DNA from: Microbacterium sp.
GTDB taxonomy: Bacteria; Actinomycetota; Actinomycetes; Actinomycetales; Microbacteriaceae
Length of the DNA: 12,396 bases
Direction of reading: 5' to 3'
Assembly: GCA_003248845.1 (NCBI GenBank)
Contig: QFPD01000020.1
Span: forward strand, 1 to 12,396
Positions 6,514-12,396 of this stretch are shown here, in pieces. The notes beneath the pieces are model-generated. The model was not told the DNA's origin and did no database searches. It saw nothing but the letters and a program-made list of their open reading frames with translations. How positions within the stretch are numbered: position 1 is the first letter of the stretch; every line of letters starts with the position of its first letter. The translations under genes and the position numbers were made by a program.

Positions 6514-8162
6514 GCGGCACCGTCCCGGGCAAGGCACCCGTGCGCCCTGTCCTGCCGCTGTGGCTCGCGCTGCCCGTCGCGGCGTTGGGCGGGCTCGTGC
6601 TCACGACGGCATTCCCCGGGCTCTCCTGGTGGCCGGCCGTGTTCGTCGCCGTGCCACTCGCGCTGATCGCCCTCATCGGCCGGCGCGCCTGGTCCGCCGT
6701 GCTCGTCGGGTTCCTTTTCGGGGCGGCGCTGTTCTTCGTGAACCTCTCGTTCACGGCGCGCTATCTCGGGCCGATCCCCTGGATCGCGCTGTCGACGCTT
6801 GAAGCGGCACTCGCGGCGGTCATGGCGGCGCCCATCGCCTGGGCATATCGGTGGATGCCTCGCATCGCTCCGGGCCCCTGGGCGCGCCTCGTGGCGCTTC
6901 CCGCGCTCGTGGCTGGGCTCTGGGTCGCGCGGGAGGAGCTCCTGGGCACGTTCCCCTATGGCGGGTTCCCGTGGGCACGACTGGGCGTCACACAGGCATC
7001 CTCCCCGCTCGCCGAGGTCGCGTCGTGGACGGGGATGAGCGGACTGTCGTTTCTGATCGTCTTCGCCTGTGCCGCGGCGATCGAGTACGGGCGCCGCGCC
7101 AGGCTCCGGTTCGCGGGCGATCTCCGCGGGCTCCTTCCCACCGCCGTTGCCCTTGCCGTCCTGCTTCTGACTCCGCAGTTCCCCACGACGGATGCCGGGA
7201 CGATGCGGGTCGGATCCGTGCAGGGCAACGGCCCCGCCGGCTACTTCGACGCGCGACAGCCGTACGACGTCTTCCGCGCGCAACTCGCGGCGACACGCCC
7301 GCTCGAGGGCGAAGACCTCGACGTGCTCCTCTGGCCCGAGGGCGGCGTCGACGCCGACCCCACCCAGAACGCCTCGGTGGCCCGGGAGCTCGATGCCCTG
7401 GGCGAGCGCCTCGACACGCCCTTGCTGATCGGGGCGGTCACACAGCGAGGTGACGAGTACTTCAACTCCGCGCTCGTCTGGGAGCAGGGCGCCGACAATC
7501 CCGTCGCGACGTACGACAAGCGGCATCCGGTGCCGTTCGGCGAGTTCGTGCCCGACCGCTCGTTCTGGCGGCTGTTCGCTCCCGACCTCATCGACCTCAT
7601 CCAGCGCGAGTACACGCCCGGCACGGCGACGCCGGCCGTTGACGTGGGCGGGGTTCCGGTGGGCCTCGCGATCTGCTTCGACGTCATCTACGACGATGTC
7701 ATCCGTGATGGCGCACAGGCCGGCGCTCAGGTCTTCATGTTCCAGACGAACAATGCCGACTTCCGCGGCACCGACGAGAACCTGCAGCAGCTCGCCTTCG
7801 CGCGCATGCGCGCGATCGAGGCGGGCCGCTCGGTCGTCAACCTCTCGACGGTCGGCACGAGCCAGGTCATCGCCCCCGACGGTCACACGATCGACAGCCT
7901 GCCGGCCGATGAGCCGGGCGCCATGGTGACGACGGTGGAACTGCGCACCGGCCTCACACCGGCTGTCGTAGCGGGGGACGCCATCCAGACGGGTCTCGGG
8001 TGGGGGAGCGTCGTCGCTCTCGTACTGATCGGCGTCTGGGGACGGTTGCGCTCACGCCGCGCAGACACACCGCACGCGGGTACGACGAAGACGTCGGCCT
8101 CCGAAGAGCTCGGAGGCCGACGTCCGGGGATCGTCGAGGCGAAGCGCGGACTCAGGCGCTGA
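6510..8162 (+). CDS. lnt: Apolipoprotein N-acyltransferase
   Basis: Lnt transfers an acyl chain from a phospholipid to the amino group of the diacylated cysteine of lipoproteins, at the outer face of the membrane. The 550-residue product has an N-terminal multi-helix membrane region (about 15-215) followed by a nitrilase-type domain beginning near MRVGSVQGN. The catalytic triad is visible: E277 in LLWPEGG, K337 in TYDKRHPVPFGEF, and C389 in LAICFDVIYDD. A final transmembrane helix (about 495-515, SVVALVLIGVWG) and a basic tail end the protein. The GTG at 6510 overlaps the helicase stop. No glycosyltransferase (Ppm1) domain is attached, unlike the fused mycobacterial protein. The last 11 nt overlap the convergent rbpA, and a strong hairpin lies in the tail-coding region. 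Confidence 0.94.
   Translation: MSGTVPGKAPVRPVLPLWLALPVAALGGLVLTTAFPGLSWWPAVFVAVPLALIALIGRRAWSAVLVGFLFGAALFFVNLSFTARYLGPIPWIALSTLEAALAAVMAAPIAWAYRWMPRIAPGPWARLVALPALVAGLWVAREELLGTFPYGGFPWARLGVTQASSPLAEVASWTGMSGLSFLIVFACAAAIEYGRRARLRFAGDLRGLLPTAVALAVLLLTPQFPTTDAGTMRVGSVQGNGPAGYFDARQPYDVFRAQLAATRPLEGEDLDVLLWPEGGVDADPTQNASVARELDALGERLDTPLLIGAVTQRGDEYFNSALVWEQGADNPVATYDKRHPVPFGEFVPDRSFWRLFAPDLIDLIQREYTPGTATPAVDVGGVPVGLAICFDVIYDDVIRDGAQAGAQVFMFQTNNADFRGTDENLQQLAFARMRAIEAGRSVVNLSTVGTSQVIAPDGHTIDSLPADEPGAMVTTVELRTGLTPAVVAGDAIQTGLGWGSVVALVLIGVWGRLRSRRADTPHAGTTKTSASEELGGRRPGIVEAKRGLRR
8090..8124. terminator. Strong hairpin inside the lnt 3' end, probable rbpA terminator
   Basis: A perfect 15-bp stem (GACGTCGGCCTCCGA at 8090-8104, reverse complement at 8110-8124) closes a 5-nt loop. 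It lies 27 nt past the rbpA stop on the minus strand and is followed there by a mildly T-rich CTTCGTCGT. On the plus strand it sits 36 nt before the lnt stop codon, so termination in that direction would remove the lnt stop. It most likely ends rbpA transcription and may also block antisense read-through between the convergent genes. Confidence 0.65.
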
Positions 8163-8526
8163 GTCGCGCCGAGTCCGTCGCGCCCCGGCGCGCACGCAGC
8201 AGCGCGAGGCGCTCTTCGAGGAGCTCCTCGAGCTCGGGGATGGTGCGGCGCTCCATCAGCATGTCCCAGTGGGTGCGGGCGACCTTGTCTCCCGAGTGAT
8301 CGACCTCGACGACGGTGTCGCCGACCCGGAGCACGGCTTCCGCGCCACAGGTGCGGCACTCCCATGCCTCGGGGACCTCGGCGTCGGCCGCGAAGGTCAG
8401 AACCGTCTCGCGCGCGCACTGCGTGCAGACGTACGTGTGGTTGGCGCGCTCATGGAACACGACGCCTTCCTCGCTCTGTAGGCTGGAAGCGCCGAGTCGG
8501 ATGCCGCGCAGGCTGCGATCTGCCAT
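8152..8526 (-). CDS. rbpA: RNA polymerase-binding protein RbpA
   Basis: RbpA is an actinobacterial transcription factor that binds RNA polymerase and group 1/2 sigma factors and stabilises the open complex. The 124-residue product has an N-terminal tail with the family opening MADRSLRGIRLGA, a core domain with two CxxC pairs (C34/C37 and C57/C60) able to bind zinc, a basic linker, and the sigma-interaction domain RTHWDMLMERRTIPELEELL (84-103). R84 probably corresponds to the DNA-contacting Arg of M. tuberculosis RbpA. The ATG at 8526 has AGAGGA upstream at about 8 nt. The gene converges on lnt with an 11-nt overlap of the 3' ends. A Lnt-containing gene next to rbpA is also seen in M. tuberculosis (Rv2051c/Rv2050). 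Confidence 0.95.
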   Translation of the reverse strand: MADRSLRGIRLGASSLQSEEGVVFHERANHTYVCTQCARETVLTFAADAEVPEAWECRTCGAEAVLRVGDTVVEVDHSGDKVARTHWDMLMERRTIPELEELLEERLALLRARRGATDSARLSA

Positions 8527-8554
8527 TGTGTGGTCCTCTCGTCTTGTCAGGTAT

Positions 8555-8580
8555 AACGCGCTCAGCTGTGTGCATCATCC
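8555..8580 (-). promoter_or_regulatory. Candidate rbpA promoter
   Basis: Reading the minus strand, GGATG (8580-8576), an 18-nt spacer and GTTAT (from 8557) precede rbpA. This resembles the thiol-stress sigma SigR/SigH pattern GGAAT-N18-GTT with two mismatches in the -35; rbpA is known to be SigR-controlled in Streptomyces. The same GTTATAC could instead act as a sigma-A -10. Both readings are weak. Confidence 0.35.
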
Positions 8581-8600
8581 GAACGAGCGCCTGACGACGC

Positions 8601-8657
8601 CCTTTCACAGCCGATGCTCAGGCCGCTCGTCGTGGCCGCCTGAGATCGCGCGAAAGG
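8601..8657 (-). terminator. Imperfect stem-loop after the phosphodiesterase gene
   Basis: Immediately past the stop at 8658 (minus strand) lie nested inverted repeats: CCTTTC/GAAAGG at 8601-8606 and 8652-8657 outside, then GAT/ATC and CTCAGGC/GCCTGAG (8617-8623 and 8638-8644) inside. Together they form a long interrupted hairpin. Its position suits a terminator for the nfeD-SPFH-phosphodiesterase operon. There is no strong T-run. Confidence 0.5.
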
Positions 8658-9434
8658 TCAGATCTGGCGTGCGCGCACCGTCGCGAGCGCGATGTCCGCG
8701 CGATCGGTGACGAGGCCGTCGACTCCGGCATCCAACAGCGCTCGCATGCGTTCGGCATCGTTGACGGTCCAGACATGCACCTCGACATCGACGGCGTGCA
8801 CGGCGCGCACGAGACGGGGCGTCACGATCCGCACAACGCCCGCCCGCTCGGGCACTTGAATCGCCTGCACACCCGCGAGCGCGCGAGCGACGAGGCCGCG
8901 GGAGCCCGTTGCGGCTGCGGCGAGGAGGCGCGCGATAGTCGCCTGGCCGGCTGACGTCGCCGGATCGCCGCCGGCGGCATGTGCGGCCTGCAGAGCACGC
9001 TGTCGACGACGGTCCGAGAAGCTCGTGATGAGGACGCGATCCGCGTGAGGGGCGATGATGCGGCCGAGTGGCAGCGCGGCATCCGCCGCCTTCACGTCCA
9101 GATTGAACCGCAGCGTCGGGAAAGCATCGAGCGCCTCGGCGGCGGTCACGAGTCCGCCGCGATCGGCCATCATCGCAGCGAGATCGGCATGCCGCACGTC
9201 CGCCACCGCCCGCGGATCTCCCGTGACGCGCGTGAGGTCCGCATCGTGGAAGAGCACGACGATGCCGTCGCTCGTGAGGTGGCAGTCGGATTCGACATAC
9301 TCGGCGCCGACCGCGTGCGCCGCTGCAAAGGCGGCGAACGTGTTCTCGACGAAGCCGTCCACGTCGGGGGGCACGAATCCGCGATGTGCGAGGACGCGGG
9401 GCGCGCGGGCGCCGACGAACCAAGGGTGCGTCAC
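8658..9434 (-). CDS. Glycerophosphodiester phosphodiesterase family protein
   Basis: GDPD enzymes hydrolyse glycerophosphodiesters released from phospholipids to glycerol-3-phosphate and an alcohol, with metal ions in a TIM barrel. The 258-residue product shows the signature residues in order: HRG at 17-19, EN at 30-31, E48 and D50 in VESDCHLTSDG, and H63-D64 in LFHD. The barrel strands FNLDVKA, VLITSF, VHVWTVND and GVDGLVTDR follow. No signal peptide or membrane segment is seen, so it is probably cytoplasmic. The GTG start at 9434 overlaps the stop of the SPFH gene (GTGA), placing it third in the operon. Substrate cannot be assigned; a mere paralogue with lipid-headgroup specificity is possible. 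Confidence 0.92.
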   Translation of the reverse strand: MTHPWFVGARAPRVLAHRGFVPPDVDGFVENTFAAFAAAHAVGAEYVESDCHLTSDGIVVLFHDADLTRVTGDPRAVADVRHADLAAMMADRGGLVTAAEALDAFPTLRFNLDVKAADAALPLGRIIAPHADRVLITSFSDRRRQRALQAAHAAGGDPATSAGQATIARLLAAAATGSRGLVARALAGVQAIQVPERAGVVRIVTPRLVRAVHAVDVEVHVWTVNDAERMRALLDAGVDGLVTDRADIALATVRARQI

Positions 9435-10420
9435 GGGGTGGTGGCCGCGCCCTCGACGGGTGGTGCTGCCTCGGGCTCCGCTGCGCCGGCGGCGGCCTTC
9501 GGCGTCGCCGTAGCCACCCCGCCGGCGCCGGCAGCGAAGGCCGTTCCGATGCCCTTCATCGCCTCGGTGAACTCGCTCGGAATGATCCAGAGCTTGTTCG
9601 CGGCGCCGTCACCGATCTTCGGCAGGGTCTGAAGGTACTGGTAGGCGAGGAGTTTGTCGTCGGGCCGTCCGGCGTGAATCGCCTCGAAGACGTTCTGGAT
9701 TGCGGTCGCTTCACCCTCGGCTCGCAGGATCGCAGCCTGCTTCTCACCCTCCGCGTTCAGGATCGCCGCCTGACGACGGCCCTCGGCTTCGAGGATCTGC
9801 GACTGCTTGGAGCCCTCGGCGGTGAGGATCGCGGCGCGGCGGTCACGCTCGGCTCTCATCTGCTTCTCCATCGAGTCCTGGATCGAGTGCGGCGGGTCGA
9901 TCGCCTTGAGCTCGACGCGCGAGACGCGCAGCCCCCACTTGCCGGTCGCTTCGTCGAGGACCACTCGCAACTGACCGTTGATGTTGTCACGGCTCGTCAG
10001 GGCTTCTTCGAGGTTGAGCCCGCCGACCACATTGCGCAGCGTCGTCGTCGTGAGCTGCTCGACGGCCGAGAGGTAGTTGGCGATCTCGTACGTCGCGGCG
10101 CGGGCGTCGGTGACCTGGAAGTAGACCACCGTGTCGATCGAGACCACCAGGTTGTCCTCGGTGATCACGGGCTGAGGTGGAAACGAGACCACCTGCTCGC
10201 GCATGTCGACGAGCGGTCGCAGCCGATCGATGAACGGGACCAGCAGGTTCAAGCCGGGGGAGAGGGTGCGCTGGTAGCGCCCCAAGCGCTCGACGACGCC
10301 CGAATACGCCTGCGGGATGATCCGGATCGAGCGGAAGAGGACGACGATCACGAAGATCGCGATGACTACGAGCAGGACGATCACGAAGATCTGTCCCGCG
10401 AAGGCGCCGATGTCGACCAT
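9431..10420 (-). CDS. SPFH (stomatin/prohibitin/band 7) family membrane protein
   Basis: SPFH proteins oligomerise on membranes and are linked to membrane microdomains and quality control of membrane proteases. The 329-residue product has one N-terminal transmembrane helix (about 9-30), then a PHB domain (about 31-190) with typical IIPQAYSGVVERLGRYQRTL, SPGLNLLVPFIDRL and SIDTVVYFQVTDA segments. Next comes a coiled region with four tandem 11-residue repeats of the form xxILxAEGxxQ (196-239), and the conserved DDKLLAYQYLQTLPKI and NKLWIIPSEF. The last 30 residues are an Ala/Pro/Glu-rich tail. It resembles QmcA/stomatin-type rather than long flotillins. The ATG overlaps the nfeD stop by one base (TGATG), with AGGAG upstream. 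Paired NfeD and SPFH genes are a known bacterial combination. Confidence 0.92.
   Translation of the reverse strand: MVDIGAFAGQIFVIVLLVVIAIFVIVVLFRSIRIIPQAYSGVVERLGRYQRTLSPGLNLLVPFIDRLRPLVDMREQVVSFPPQPVITEDNLVVSIDTVVYFQVTDARAATYEIANYLSAVEQLTTTTLRNVVGGLNLEEALTSRDNINGQLRVVLDEATGKWGLRVSRVELKAIDPPHSIQDSMEKQMRAERDRRAAILTAEGSKQSQILEAEGRRQAAILNAEGEKQAAILRAEGEATAIQNVFEAIHAGRPDDKLLAYQYLQTLPKIGDGAANKLWIIPSEFTEAMKGIGTAFAAGAGGVATATPKAAAGAAEPEAAPPVEGAATTP
9704..9835 (-). repeat. Four tandem 33-bp units coding for 11-residue AEG repeats
   Basis: Within the SPFH gene, AAILTAEGSKQ, SQILEAEGRRQ, AAILNAEGEKQ and AAILRAEGEAT follow one another without a gap. The 11-residue period indicates a hendecad coiled coil, known in stomatin-type proteins. 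At the DNA level the units are similar but not identical, so they reflect an old protein repeat, not a recent duplication. Confidence 0.8.
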
Positions 10421-10917
10421 CAGTCGGAGCTCCTGTCGGTGGGGAGTGCGGACTCGGATGCCGCGGCGAGGGCCACCTCGACCATGGCGCCGCGCACGGC
10501 GGTGACGACGATGCGGTCGCCGACGGTGAGAGCGTCGCTGCCCGGGCCGCGCGCGACGGACCACAGTTCGCCGTTGTCGAGGCGGGCTGCGGCGACGTCT
10601 CCCGCGAAGGGCGCGGTGAGCCGTCCGCCGAGTCCCTGGATCGCATCGACGTTGGTCGGATGCAGGACGCTCGATCGATGCAGTGCGCGCTGCAGGAGCG
10701 GCCTGATTGTGAAGAGGAGGAGAGCCGAGATCGCTGCGGCGGCGAGCACCTGGAGCCACCAGGCACCGCCGAGGAGGTTCACACCCAGACCGCCGATGAG
10801 GGTGCCGCCGGCGAGCATCAAGAAGGTGAACTCGAGCGTCAGCAGCTCGACGATCACGAACACGAGGGCGAGAACGAGCCAGACGATCCACATGTACTGC
10901 GTCAGATCCGGCAACAT
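10420..10917 (-). CDS. NfeD-like membrane protein, short form
   Basis: Short-form NfeD proteins are membrane-anchored OB-fold proteins that work with SPFH partners; they lack the ClpP-like protease domain of long NfeD. This 165-residue product has three hydrophobic segments (about 9-28, 31-50 and 54-71, including FTFLMLAGGTLIGGLGVNLL), a basic cytoplasmic or junction stretch, and a C-terminal beta-rich OB-like domain (about 90-150: GLGGRLTAPF, GELWSVA, LTVGDRIVVTAV). The ATG at 10917 has a strong AAGGAG seven bases upstream. It heads an operon with the SPFH protein and the phosphodiesterase, all tightly overlapping. It is divergent from the reductase gene. Confidence 0.88.
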   Translation of the reverse strand: MLPDLTQYMWIVWLVLALVFVIVELLTLEFTFLMLAGGTLIGGLGVNLLGGAWWLQVLAAAAISALLLFTIRPLLQRALHRSSVLHPTNVDAIQGLGGRLTAPFAGDVAAARLDNGELWSVARGPGSDALTVGDRIVVTAVRGAMVEVALAAASESALPTDRSSD

Positions 10918-11037
10918 CGCTCCGCTCCTTCAGCGCCCTGTCTGCACCCTAACATTCCCGGCGGACACGGGGCCTGGCTGTAGGGTCGAAGCGCCGCCGA
11001 GCGCTGCGCCCGGCCCCCGATTCACCGCAGGAGTCTC
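10918..11037. promoter_or_regulatory. Divergent promoter region between nfeD and the reductase gene
   Basis: Two TANNNT elements point outwards: TAGGGT at 10951-10946 on the minus strand for nfeD, and TAGGGT at 10981-10986 on the plus strand for the reductase. The identical hexamers face opposite ways about 30 bp apart. Ribosome sites are AAGGAG for nfeD and GCAGGAG (11027-11033) for the reductase. No clear -35 boxes were recognised. Confidence 0.5.
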
Positions 11038-11802
11038 ATGTCCCAGCCCATTCCCTCCGGCTCTCTCACCGGGCGGACCGCCCTCGTCACGGGATCGTCC
11101 CGCGGCATCGGCGCCGACACCGCCTCTTACCTCGCGCAGGCCGGCGCCAACGTGGTCATCAACTACCGCAACAAGGCTCCCCGCGCCGAGAAGCTCGCGA
11201 CGCAGCTGCGCGAGCTCGGCGTCGAGGTGCTCGTCGTAGGCGCGGATCTAACCGACCCGGCATCCGTAGCTGACATGATGGCGCAGGTGAAGGACACGTT
11301 CGGCACGCTCGATCTTCTGGTGCTCAATGCTTCCGGTGGCATGGAGAGCGGCATGGGGGAGGACTACGCGCTCGTCCTCAACCGCGACGCGCAGTTGAAC
11401 GTCCTGGATGCCGCGCTGCCGCTGCTCCATGACGGCTCGCGGGTCGTGTTCGTGACGAGCCATCAGGCGCACTTCATCCGCACGACGCCGACGATGCCCG
11501 AGTACGAGCCCGTCGCCCTCTCCAAGCGCGCCGGTGAAGACGCGCTCCGTGAGCGCATCCCCGCGCTCACGGAGGAGGGCATCGACTTCGTCGTCGTCTC
11601 CGGCGACATGATCGAAGGCACGATCACGGCGACGCTGCTGGAGCGCGCCAACCCCGGCGCCATCTCCGAGCGCCGCGAATCGGCGGGCAAGCTGTACAAC
11701 GTCGCGGAGTTCGCCGCCGAGGTCGCCCTCGCCGCCGTCGAGCCGATCCCGCAGGACAACACGCGCCTCGTCGGAGATGTGAGTTCGTTCGGCGGCGAGT
11801 GA
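11038..11802 (+). CDS. Short-chain dehydrogenase/reductase family protein with atypical active site
   Basis: A 254-residue Rossmann-fold protein of the SDR superfamily. The NAD(P)-binding motif TGSSRGIG is at 18-25, followed by NYRNK (a basic residue after the second strand, consistent with NADP(H)), GADLTD, and LVLNASG in place of the usual NNAG. The active-site region is unusual: S141 lies in VTSHQ and K163 in SKRAGED, but the residue four before the lysine is V159, not Tyr. The nearest Tyr is Y156, seven before. It may therefore be a divergent reductase or a non-catalytic binding protein. The ATG at 11038 has a GCAGGAG site. The gene is monocistronic, flanked by the divergent nfeD and a bidirectional terminator. 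Substrate is not inferable. Confidence 0.87.
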   Translation: MSQPIPSGSLTGRTALVTGSSRGIGADTASYLAQAGANVVINYRNKAPRAEKLATQLRELGVEVLVVGADLTDPASVADMMAQVKDTFGTLDLLVLNASGGMESGMGEDYALVLNRDAQLNVLDAALPLLHDGSRVVFVTSHQAHFIRTTPTMPEYEPVALSKRAGEDALRERIPALTEEGIDFVVVSGDMIEGTITATLLERANPGAISERRESAGKLYNVAEFAAEVALAAVEPIPQDNTRLVGDVSSFGGE

Positions 11803-11819
11803 GCCTCGGCATCCCGCAA

Positions 11820-11864
11820 CGAAGAAGCTCCCCGTGGCCGAACCGGTCGCGGGGAGCTTCTTCG
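11820..11864. terminator. Bidirectional hairpin terminator
   Basis: A perfect 15-bp stem, CGAAGAAGCTCCCCG at 11820-11834 with its reverse complement at 11850-11864, encloses a 15-nt loop that can fold further (GGCC/GGTC). The GAAGAAG/CTTCTTC ends give T-rich stem bases in both directions. It lies 17 nt after the reductase stop and 24 nt after the DUF308 stop on the other strand, so it can end both converging transcripts. Confidence 0.8.
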
Positions 11865-11888
11865 TAGAGATGTTACGGGTACGTCGTC

Positions 11889-12396
11889 CTACTTGCCGAA
11901 CGAGAACGCGCGGAAGATCTGGATGATGCCCATCACGACTGCCGAGATTCCGAGCAGCCACCACAGCACCAGCGCACCCCAGATGGGCGAGAAGAGCAGC
12001 GTGACACCCGCGATCAGCGAAATGATCGCGTAGAAGATCGTCCAGCCGCGCGACGGGGCCAGATCCAGCGTCGACAGCGAGACGACGCCCTCGATGATCC
12101 ACATGATGCCGACGAGGATGCCGAGGAATGCGGCGAGCCAGACGGCCGTCGCGCCGAGGTTCGTGAAAGCGACGATACCGGCGATGATGAACAGCACACC
12201 GAGCAGGACATGGCCGATGCGGGACCATCCGCCCTTGCCCGCTGCGAAGATGCCGAGACCGGCATATACCAGTCCGGCCGCGATCGCGTAGATCGCGATG
12301 ATGGCGGCGACGACCATGGCGGTCTTGCCGGGCCACACGAGGATCAGGATGCCGAGGATGAGCGACAGAACGCCCCCGACACCGAGAGCGGTGCGG
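11889..12396 (-). CDS. HdeD/DUF308 family multi-pass membrane protein, 5'-truncated by the window edge
   Basis: A small integral membrane protein of the HdeD/DUF308 family; E. coli HdeD is linked to acid resistance, but the molecular role is unknown. 168 residues are visible and the reading frame stays open to the right edge, so the start lies outside the window; the GTG at 12338 is probably internal. The protein is nearly all hydrophobic, about six helices, with repeated units of the DUF308 type: GVLSLILGILILVWPGKTA, GVLFIIAGIVAFTNLGATA and AIISLIAGVTLLFSPIWGA. The C-terminus is short (FRAFSFGK). It converges on the reductase gene and shares its terminator. Confidence 0.87.
   Translation of the reverse strand, partial: RTALGVGGVLSLILGILILVWPGKTAMVVAAIIAIYAIAAGLVYAGLGIFAAGKGGWSRIGHVLLGVLFIIAGIVAFTNLGATAVWLAAFLGILVGIMWIIEGVVSLSTLDLAPSRGWTIFYAIISLIAGVTLLFSPIWGALVLWWLLGISAVVMGIIQIFRAFSFGK

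Noticed and set aside
4567..6537. Long open frame on the minus strand opposite the helicase (656 codons)
   Set aside because: It lies fully across the well-supported helicase motifs, with no family features; typical antisense artefact in GC-rich DNA.
6498..7886. Long open frame on the minus strand opposite lnt (462 codons)
   Set aside because: Charged, low-complexity translation without a domain, overlying a lnt gene with an intact catalytic triad.
8545..8558. TTGTCAGG on the plus strand as a PafBC-type promoter motif
   Set aside because: It points away from rbpA, no plus-strand gene begins nearby, and the expected TANNNT element does not follow at the right distance.
9386..11239. Long open frame on the plus strand opposite SPFH and nfeD (617 codons)
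   Set aside because: It runs through four real genes on both strands and its translation matches no family I recognise.
1..12396. CRISPR arrays, tRNA/rRNA genes, transposases, integrases or phage genes
   Set aside because: None was recognised on either strand; the only tandem repeats are protein-coding hendecads in the SPFH gene.

Overview
The window is high-GC DNA (roughly 70% by eye) with dense, mostly co-oriented genes, 1-4 nt start/stop overlaps and GTG starts. Its gene content (PafB/PafC, RbpA, HelY-type helicase, TatA-TatC) is typical of Actinomycetota. The order pafB-pafC-tatA-tatC-helY also occurs in Mycobacterium, and a Lnt gene next to rbpA is likewise an actinobacterial arrangement. 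Protein style and gene order suggest Micrococcales, most likely Microbacteriaceae (Microbacterium-like); that placement is from memory of family sequences, not from a search.

Layout. (1) 1-791, minus strand: the 5' part of atpH and all of atpF, the F-type ATP synthase stalk genes, leaving the window on the left. The usual upstream partners atpB and atpE are absent; atpF instead faces pafB across about 110 bp. (2) 901-8162, plus strand: pafB, pafC, tatA, tatC, helY-like helicase and lnt, nearly all coupled by overlapping start/stop codons. This stretch combines a DNA-damage-responsive transcription factor pair, the twin-arginine export channel, an RNA/DNA helicase and lipoprotein N-acylation. 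(3) 8152-10917, minus strand: rbpA, converging on lnt with overlapping 3' ends, then an operon nfeD - SPFH (stomatin-like) - glycerophosphodiester phosphodiesterase that suggests a membrane-domain and lipid-turnover function. (4) 11038-11802, plus strand: a short-chain dehydrogenase/reductase-like protein with an atypical active site, divergent from nfeD. (5) 11889-12396, minus strand: a multi-pass HdeD/DUF308 membrane protein cut by the right edge. It shares a bidirectional hairpin terminator with the reductase gene.

No mobile elements, CRISPR arrays, tRNA or rRNA genes, phage genes or defence genes were seen. No intergenic stretch exceeds about 135 bp. I found no clear new multi-gene system. 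The most useful second looks are the atpF/pafB junction (rearrangement or assembly join), the reductase lacking the canonical YxxxK spacing, a strong hairpin encoded inside the 3' end of lnt, a 22-bp perfect palindrome inside tatA, and the nfeD-SPFH-phosphodiesterase operon.
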